A stretch of DNA of 18,462 nucleotides, taken from NCBI GenBank assembly GCA_046155815.1, contig JBJXFY010000308.1, positions 1-18,462 on the forward strand, written 5' to 3'. This document shows positions 14,250 through 18,462 of the stretch, one piece after another (the first letter of the stretch is position 1; every line of letters starts with the position of its first letter). Origin of the DNA: JBJXFY01 sp046155815 (lineage in GTDB: Bacteria; Verrucomicrobiota; Verrucomicrobiia; Limisphaerales; CAIMTB01). The position numbers and the translations under genes were made by a program. The notes under the pieces were generated by a model. It was not told the DNA's origin and searched no databases. It worked only from the letters and a program-made list of their open reading frames with translations.

Positions 14250-15082
14250 GTGGCTGCTCCGCCATGCCTGCGTTCACGTGCGGCGCGGAGGGCGGTGACC
14301 TGCGCGTCGTCCAGCAGCACGGTGCCCATGGTGGGCCGGTTCTTGCTGCGGCCATGGCAGTCGGAGCCGCCGGTCGCCACGAGGCCCATCCCGTCAGCCA
14401 GGCGGCGGTACTTCTCCACCGCCTCGGCGTTGTGCTTTGGGTGCTGGCACTCCAGGCCGTCCAGGCCGAGCGCAGCCACGCGGGCGACCAGGCTGTCGTC
14501 GTGGTTGAGCGCCGGATGGGCCATGACCGCAACGCCGCCGGCCGCGTGGATCAGCGCGATGGCGCGGGCGACGGAGAGCTTTTTCTTGGGCACCCAGGCG
14601 GGCCGGTCCTTCTTCAGGTACTTGTCGAAAGCCTGATCCAGGTCGCGCACGAAGCCGCCCTCGACGAGTGCGCGCGCCACATGCGGCCGGCCGGGAGAGC
14701 GGCAGTTCGCCAGGTCAAACACCGCCTGCGTGGTCAGGGCGAGGCCGCGCTCGTTGAGACGGCGAACCATCTCGTGGATGCGCTGCTGGCGGAACTCCTG
14801 GGCGGCGTGCAGCTCGGCGAGCAGCCCCTCGTGCGTGAGGTCGAGAAAGTAGCCGAGGATGTGGACCTCCTTGCCGCCGGTCTCGGCGGTCAGCTCGGTG
14901 CCGGGAATGAACTCCACACCGGCCGCGGCGCAGGCGGTGGCGGTTTCCGGGCAGCCCTCGACGGTATCGTGGTCCGTCAGCGCGATCGCGGTGAGGCCAA
15001 GGTCCCGCGCGCGGCCGGCCAGCTCCGCCGGCGTGTAGGTCCCGTCGGAGTGGCGCGTGTGGAGGTGGAGGTCGGCCGGCAT
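14231..15082 (-). CDS. PHP-domain phosphoesterase (TrpH/YciV-like)
   Basis: This 283-residue cytoplasmic metal-dependent phosphoesterase belongs to the group that includes the 3',5'-nucleotide bisphosphate phosphatase / 5'-3' RNase called TrpH, YciV or RNase AM. Metal ligands are visible: His6 and His8 with Asp13 (DLHLHTRHSDGT), Asp37-His38-Asp39 (ALTDHDT), Glu63 (GTELTA), His74, His134 (GRPHVA), His189 (VMAHPAL), and Asp241 and His243 (GGSDCHG). Length is typical of the family. The start is ATG 15082. A strong AAGGAGG (15103-15097) sits 14 bp upstream, inside the last codons of nusB, with the nusB stop 9 bp before this ATG, so the pair is probably one transcript. The extreme C-terminus (TAGGRG) is encoded by the repeat that supplies the stop codon. 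Confidence 0.9.
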   Translation of the reverse strand: MPADLHLHTRHSDGTYTPAELAGRARDLGLTAIALTDHDTVEGCPETATACAAAGVEFIPGTELTAETGGKEVHILGYFLDLTHEGLLAELHAAQEFRQQRIHEMVRRLNERGLALTTQAVFDLANCRSPGRPHVARALVEGGFVRDLDQAFDKYLKKDRPAWVPKKKLSVARAIALIHAAGGVAVMAHPALNHDDSLVARVAALGLDGLECQHPKHNAEAVEKYRRLADGMGLVATGGSDCHGRSKNRPTMGTVLLDDAQVTALRAARERRHGGAATAGGRG

Positions 15083-15091
15083 GGCGGGCGC

Positions 15092-15661
15092 TCAGGCCTC
15101 CTTCGGTGCCGGCGTGCGGGCGGGGCGGGTCAGCTCGTTCTTGATGCGGTCGAGGAGGCCGTTCACGAACCGGCCGCTTTCGCCGGTGGAAAACTTCCGC
15201 GCGATGTCCACGGCCTCGTTGATGCTGACCACCGGCGGGATGTCCCCCCGGTGCTTCATCTCGAAAATGGCGAGCCGAATCACGTTCCGGTCCACGGCGG
15301 CGAGGCGGCTGAGCTTCCAGTTCTGCGAAACGCGCTCGATCTCGCGATCAATCCCGTCACGGTGCTCCAGCGTGCCTCGGATGAGCTGCTCGGCAAAGGC
15401 GCGGACCACGGCCTCATCGGCCGTGGGTGCGTCGCCGGCGGGGGCGGGGACCGTGGCCGCCTCGGCCGCCTCGGGTTCGGCAGGCAGCCGCTCGGCTCCC
15501 TCCGGAATGGGCGAGGGCGCTTCCGGTTCGTGATCGCGCGCGAGGTCGGGGCGGTCGGCCCAGAAGGCCTCAAGCGCCTCGGGAAGGTTGGCCGGCGGGT
15601 TCAGGTCATGCTGGAAAAGGAACTGGACCGCGCACTCGCGGGCGAGGCGGCGCTGCTTCAT
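15092..15661 (-). CDS. nusB: transcription antitermination factor NusB
   Basis: NusB binds NusE (S10) and boxA RNA to support antitermination in rRNA operons. The protein is 189 residues from ATG 15661 (MKQRRLARECAVQFLFQHDL), against about 140 for typical NusB. The N-terminal helices (1-40) and the conserved core DRNVIRLAIFEM (124-135), VVSINEAVDIARKFST (144-159) and RFVNGLLDRI (164-173) are present. The extra length is a Pro/Ala/Glu-rich, probably disordered insertion at about 42-83 between the early helices. The C-terminus (ARTPAPKEA) is also low-complexity. The gene lies 144 bp after the MoeB-like gene and 9 bp before the PHP gene. A ribH gene, often just upstream of nusB in bacteria, is absent here. 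Confidence 0.94.
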   Translation of the reverse strand: MKQRRLARECAVQFLFQHDLNPPANLPEALEAFWADRPDLARDHEPEAPSPIPEGAERLPAEPEAAEAATVPAPAGDAPTADEAVVRAFAEQLIRGTLEHRDGIDREIERVSQNWKLSRLAAVDRNVIRLAIFEMKHRGDIPPVVSINEAVDIARKFSTGESGRFVNGLLDRIKNELTRPARTPAPKEA

Positions 15662-15805
15662 GGCGCGGAAGGAGGCAGCCTCAAATGAATGCTGCTGGCC
15701 GCCGCAGCGGCCGGGTGGCGGCGACGCCACGTTGCCGCCGGTGTCGGCGGCGCGCTGGCCCGGTATCCGTGTGAGCTCGTGCCCATTCGCGGTGGCCCGT
15801 CCGGC

Positions 15806-16954
15806 TCAGTACTTCGGCACATGCGGGTCAATCTCGTCGCTCCAGGCGTGGATGCCGCCCTTCACGCTCTTGAGGTACTTGAAGCCCTGCTCGCGCAGGA
15901 AGGCAAGGGCCTTGAGCGAGCGCACGCCGGACTTGCAGTGGAGGTAGTGCTGCGCGTTCGGGTCCAGCTCGGTGAAGCGCTGCCCGAGCTGGCTCAGCGG
16001 CAGCAGCGGCACGCCGTTGATTCTCGCGATCTGCGCCTCGTCCGGCTCGCGCACGTCCAACACCCGGATGCCGAGCTTCGGGTCGTCCAGCGCGCGCTTC
16101 ATCTCCTGCACCGTCACCTCGTCGGGATGGGCCGTGAGATGGGCCGGTTCCGGGGAAATCCCGCAGAACTGCTCGTAGTCAATCAGCGCCGTGATCGTGG
16201 GCTTCTCGCCGCAGACGGGGCAGGCGGGGTCGCGGCGCAGCCTCAGCTCGCGGAACTTCATGTCCAGCGCGTTGAAGAGCAGGAGCCGGCCGATGAGCGA
16301 CGATCCCTTGCCGAGCGCCAGCTTGAGGATCTCCGTGGCCTGGATGCAGCCGATGATGCCCGGCAGCACGCCCAGCACGCCGCCCTCGGCGCAGCTCGGC
16401 ACCATGCCCGGGGGCGGCGGCTCCGGGTACAGGCAGCGGTAGCACGGCCCGCCGAGGTGCGGGGCGAAGACGCTGGCCTGGCCCTCGAAGCGGAAGATGG
16501 ACCCGTACACGTTCGGCTTCCTCAGCAGCACGCACGCGTCGTTCGTCAGGTAGCGCGTCGGAAAGTTGTCCGTGCCATCCACGACGATGTCGTAGGCGTT
16601 GATGATCTCGAACGCGTTCTCGCTGGTGAGGCGGGTGTTGTGGATCACCACCTCGACGTTCGGGTTCAGGCTCTGGATGGTGTCGCGGGCGGACTCGGCC
16701 TTGGGCCGGCCGACGTCCTCGGTGCCATGCAGGAGCTGCCGCTGGAGGTTCGAGAAATCCACCGTGTCGAAGTCCACCAGGCCGAGCGTTCCGATGCCGG
16801 CGGCGGCGAGGTACATCGCAATGGGCGAGCCCAGCCCGCCTGCGCCGATGCAGAGCACGCGCGTCGAGCAGATCTTCTTCTGCCCCGCCATGCCGACCTC
16901 GGGGAGGATGAGGTGGCGGGAGTAGCGGCGGATTTCGTCGTTCGACAGTTGCAT
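15806..16954 (-). CDS. MoeB/ThiF-type adenylyltransferase fused to a C-terminal rhodanese domain
   Basis: This 382-residue cytoplasmic E1-like enzyme adenylates the C-terminal Gly-Gly of a sulfur-carrier protein (MoaD, ThiS or similar); the fused rhodanese can deliver persulfide sulfur, as in eukaryotic MOCS3/Uba4. The adenylation domain (1 to about 255) has nucleotide-binding GAGGLG (37-42), R-x-x-R-Q-x-like NLQRQLL, Asp129 (DGTDN), the cysteine of SCAEGGVLG (Cys188) and a zinc site of two CxxC pairs (Cys171/174, Cys245/248). The rhodanese domain (about 275-382) has the active-site loop HCKSGVRS with Cys340 and ends GGIHAWSDEIDP. The start is ATG 16954. Whether it serves molybdopterin, thiamine, cysteine or tRNA thiolation cannot be told: no carrier gene is in the window. 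Confidence 0.92.
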   Translation of the reverse strand: MQLSNDEIRRYSRHLILPEVGMAGQKKICSTRVLCIGAGGLGSPIAMYLAAAGIGTLGLVDFDTVDFSNLQRQLLHGTEDVGRPKAESARDTIQSLNPNVEVVIHNTRLTSENAFEIINAYDIVVDGTDNFPTRYLTNDACVLLRKPNVYGSIFRFEGQASVFAPHLGGPCYRCLYPEPPPPGMVPSCAEGGVLGVLPGIIGCIQATEILKLALGKGSSLIGRLLLFNALDMKFRELRLRRDPACPVCGEKPTITALIDYEQFCGISPEPAHLTAHPDEVTVQEMKRALDDPKLGIRVLDVREPDEAQIARINGVPLLPLSQLGQRFTELDPNAQHYLHCKSGVRSLKALAFLREQGFKYLKSVKGGIHAWSDEIDPHVPKY

Positions 16955-16984
16955 GACGGATGGCCCCGGCGTATCCGGGCAGCG

Positions 16985-17012
16985 AGGTTAGGGACCGAAG
17001 GGTTCCACGCAA
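16985..17012 (-). promoter_or_regulatory. candidate promoter for the MoeB-rhodanese gene
   Basis: On the minus strand TTGCGT (17012-17007), a 16-bp spacer and TAACCT (16990-16985) resemble a sigma70 promoter, with the TTG and TA...T core bases conserved. The start codon is 30 bp downstream. It was found by eye in the 102-bp gap between this gene and the S9 peptidase. Confidence 0.3.
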
Positions 17013-17056
17013 GGCTTGGCCGGGGGCGGTGCCTCGCTCCAGGGGTTCCCGCTCGG

Positions 17057-18462
17057 CTACCGTCCCAGAAGGTGCAGCGCCAAGAAATCAGCCCGGCGCC
17101 GGCTGCCCCACGGGGTCTCGGCCGCGCCGTGGCCCGCGCCCGGCACGACCATCAGGTCGTAGTCCTTCCCGGCCCGCGTGAGCGCCGCGGCGAGCTGCAG
17201 CGTGCTGGCCGGGTCCACGTTGCGGTCCAGCTCACCCACCACCAGCAGCAGCTTCCCCTGCAGACGGTGCGCGTTCACGGGGTTGGAGTTCTCCGCGTAC
17301 CACGGGCCGACGGGCCAGCCGAGCCACTGCTCGTTCCACCAGATCTTGTCCATGCGGTTGTCGTGGCAGCCGCAGTCGGCCACCGCGACTTGATAGAAGT
17401 CGCCGTGCCACAGCAGCGCCGCCGCGGCGTTCTGCCCGCCGGCGCTGCCGCCATAGATGCCCACGCGCGCCAGGTCCAGTTCGGGAAACTTCGCCGCCGC
17501 GGCCTGCAACCACGCGATGCGGTCCGGGAAGCCCGCGTCGCGCAGGTTGCGCCACGCCACGTCGTGGAACGCCCGCGACCGCCATGCCGTGCCCATGCCG
17601 TCCACCTGCGCGACGATGAAGCCGCGGTCCGCGAGCTCGAACTGGTGCCGGTAGCCGGCGCGGAACGCCTTCGGCACATGCTGGTCGTGCGGGCCGGCGT
17701 AGATGTTCTCGATCACGGGGTGCCTCTTCGCCGGATCGAAGTCCCGCGGGCGGTGGATGATGCCCCAGATGTCGGTCACGCCGTCGCGCCCCTTCGCCGT
17801 GAAGCGCTCGGGAAAGCGCCCGCGCGCGGCCAGCACCTCGCCGGCGTCGGCCTCCTCCAGCCGGCGGACCAGCGCGCCGTCCGCCGCTCGGCGCAGCTCG
17901 TGCACCGGCGGCTGGTCCACGCGTGACCAAGTGTCCACGAAGAAGCGGTTGTCCGGCGACCACTGGACCGTGTGCGTGCCGTCGCCCTCGGTGAGCACCC
18001 GCGCTTCGCCGCCGTCCAGCCCGACCCGCGCCAGGTGGACGTGATACGGATCCTGCCCCGGCCGGATGCCGACGGCCTCGAACCAGACCTCCCGGCGCTC
18101 CGCATCCACGCGCACGATGCGCCGCACGTTCCAGTCGCCGCGGGTGACCTGCCGCTTCACGGAGCCGGACCCGGCGTCGTACAGCCAGAGATGGTTCCAG
18201 CCGTCGCGCGCGCTCATCCAGAGCAGCTCGTCGTCGCCCAGCCATTCGAGCGCGAACATGCCCGAGTAGTTGATGACCGTGTCGCTGCGCTCGTCCACCA
18301 GCGCCTGCGCCGCGCCCGTGGGCGCATCCACGGCCACGACCCGCAGCACCTGGTGGCCGCGCTCGTTGTACACGAAGGTGAACCGGCCGGAGTTCGTGGC
18401 CCAGCGGATCGAGCCGATGTCCCACGGATTCGGGAACAGCTCCGCCGCCACCGGCACCGCCC
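17057..18462 (-). CDS. S9-family (prolyl oligopeptidase / DPP IV-like) peptidase, N-terminus outside the window
   Basis: At least 468 codons run from the right edge to TAG 17059-17057; the reading frame is still open at the edge and a GTG at 18457 is unlikely to be the true start. S9 serine peptidases cut peptides, often after proline, and combine a beta-propeller with an alpha/beta-hydrolase domain. Counting from the GTG, residues 1 to about 225 look like the end of a DPP IV-type propeller (NSGRFTFVYNERG, DGWNHLWLYD, VQWSPDNRFF). The hydrolase domain has GIYGGSAGG (nucleophile Ser338), GELDRNVDPAS (Asp411) and VPGAGHG (His443), a complete triad. A cysteine-containing DCGCHDNRMDKIWWNEQWLGWP segment (361-382) is distinctive. 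Export is likely for this family but the N-terminus that would show it is missing. Confidence 0.9.
   Translation of the reverse strand, partial: AVPVAAELFPNPWDIGSIRWATNSGRFTFVYNERGHQVLRVVAVDAPTGAAQALVDERSDTVINYSGMFALEWLGDDELLWMSARDGWNHLWLYDAGSGSVKRQVTRGDWNVRRIVRVDAERREVWFEAVGIRPGQDPYHVHLARVGLDGGEARVLTEGDGTHTVQWSPDNRFFVDTWSRVDQPPVHELRRAADGALVRRLEEADAGEVLAARGRFPERFTAKGRDGVTDIWGIIHRPRDFDPAKRHPVIENIYAGPHDQHVPKAFRAGYRHQFELADRGFIVAQVDGMGTAWRSRAFHDVAWRNLRDAGFPDRIAWLQAAAAKFPELDLARVGIYGGSAGGQNAAAALLWHGDFYQVAVADCGCHDNRMDKIWWNEQWLGWPVGPWYAENSNPVNAHRLQGKLLLVVGELDRNVDPASTLQLAAALTRAGKDYDLMVVPGAGHGAAETPWGSRRRADFLALHLLGR

Noticed and set aside
13997..15688. Long plus-strand open frames opposite PHP-nusB and, further on (15689-17926), opposite moeB and the S9 peptidase
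   Set aside because: The minus-strand genes there have clear catalytic motifs; the plus-strand translations do not resemble any family and reflect GC-rich codon bias.
1..18462. tRNA, rRNA, riboswitch (including FMN riboswitch near ribD), prophage, transposase or defence genes
   Set aside because: I read both strands for cloverleaf ends, conserved riboswitch cores and characteristic protein motifs and found none; a covariance-model search would be more sensitive.

Overview
The window is a GC-rich bacterial chromosome segment (roughly two thirds G+C by eye) with dense genes on both strands. My best guess at origin is the Verrucomicrobiota, probably a Pedosphaera/Limisphaera-like lineage. The reasons are the secreted proteins ending in a 'W..(V/L)AT..(A/G)...FFRV / FYRV' C-terminal module, the short 7-bp and 10-bp tandem repeats inside and between genes, and the near absence of Shine-Dalgarno sequences before starts. 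This is inference; no rRNA or other decisive marker is present.

Layout. Positions 1-574 (+) hold the tail of an unidentified gene and a small SET-domain protein whose possible TTG start overlaps the preceding stop. Positions 604-4525 (-) hold argS, a secreted vanadium-dependent haloperoxidase with a complete vanadate-binding set, and a stand-alone NifU/IscU scaffold protein. Position 4765 begins a small DUF3303-like protein (+) that converges on mfd (5041-8706, -), the transcription-repair coupling factor. Divergent from mfd is a 983-residue exported, beta-helix-like protein (8814-11765, +) with a strong intrinsic terminator. From 11913 to 15661 (-) lies the group nusB - PHP phosphoesterase - [repeat-bounded spacer] - ftsY - ribD. 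Upstream of it are a MoeB/ThiF-type E1 enzyme fused to a rhodanese domain (15806-16954, -) and the C-terminal part of an S9 prolyl-oligopeptidase-family enzyme (17057 to the window edge, -).

How the genes fit together. Most are housekeeping: arginine charging (argS), Fe-S assembly (NifU-like), transcription-coupled repair (mfd), antitermination (nusB), membrane targeting (ftsY), riboflavin synthesis (ribD) and sulfur-carrier activation (moeB-like). ftsY and ribD overlap by 4 bp (ATGA) and nusB/PHP are 9 bp apart, so each pair is probably co-translated.

The most unusual content is repeat structure rather than a gene system. mfd carries two separate in-frame insertions built from 7-bp tandem repeats. 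The nusB-PHP/ftsY-ribD junction is a roughly 270-bp spacer bounded by a near-perfect 27-bp inverted repeat, itself made of 10-bp units, and one copy supplies the PHP stop codon. A 20-bp exact direct repeat also flanks ftsY-ribD. I found no CRISPR array, tRNA or rRNA gene, prophage, transposase or recognisable defence system.
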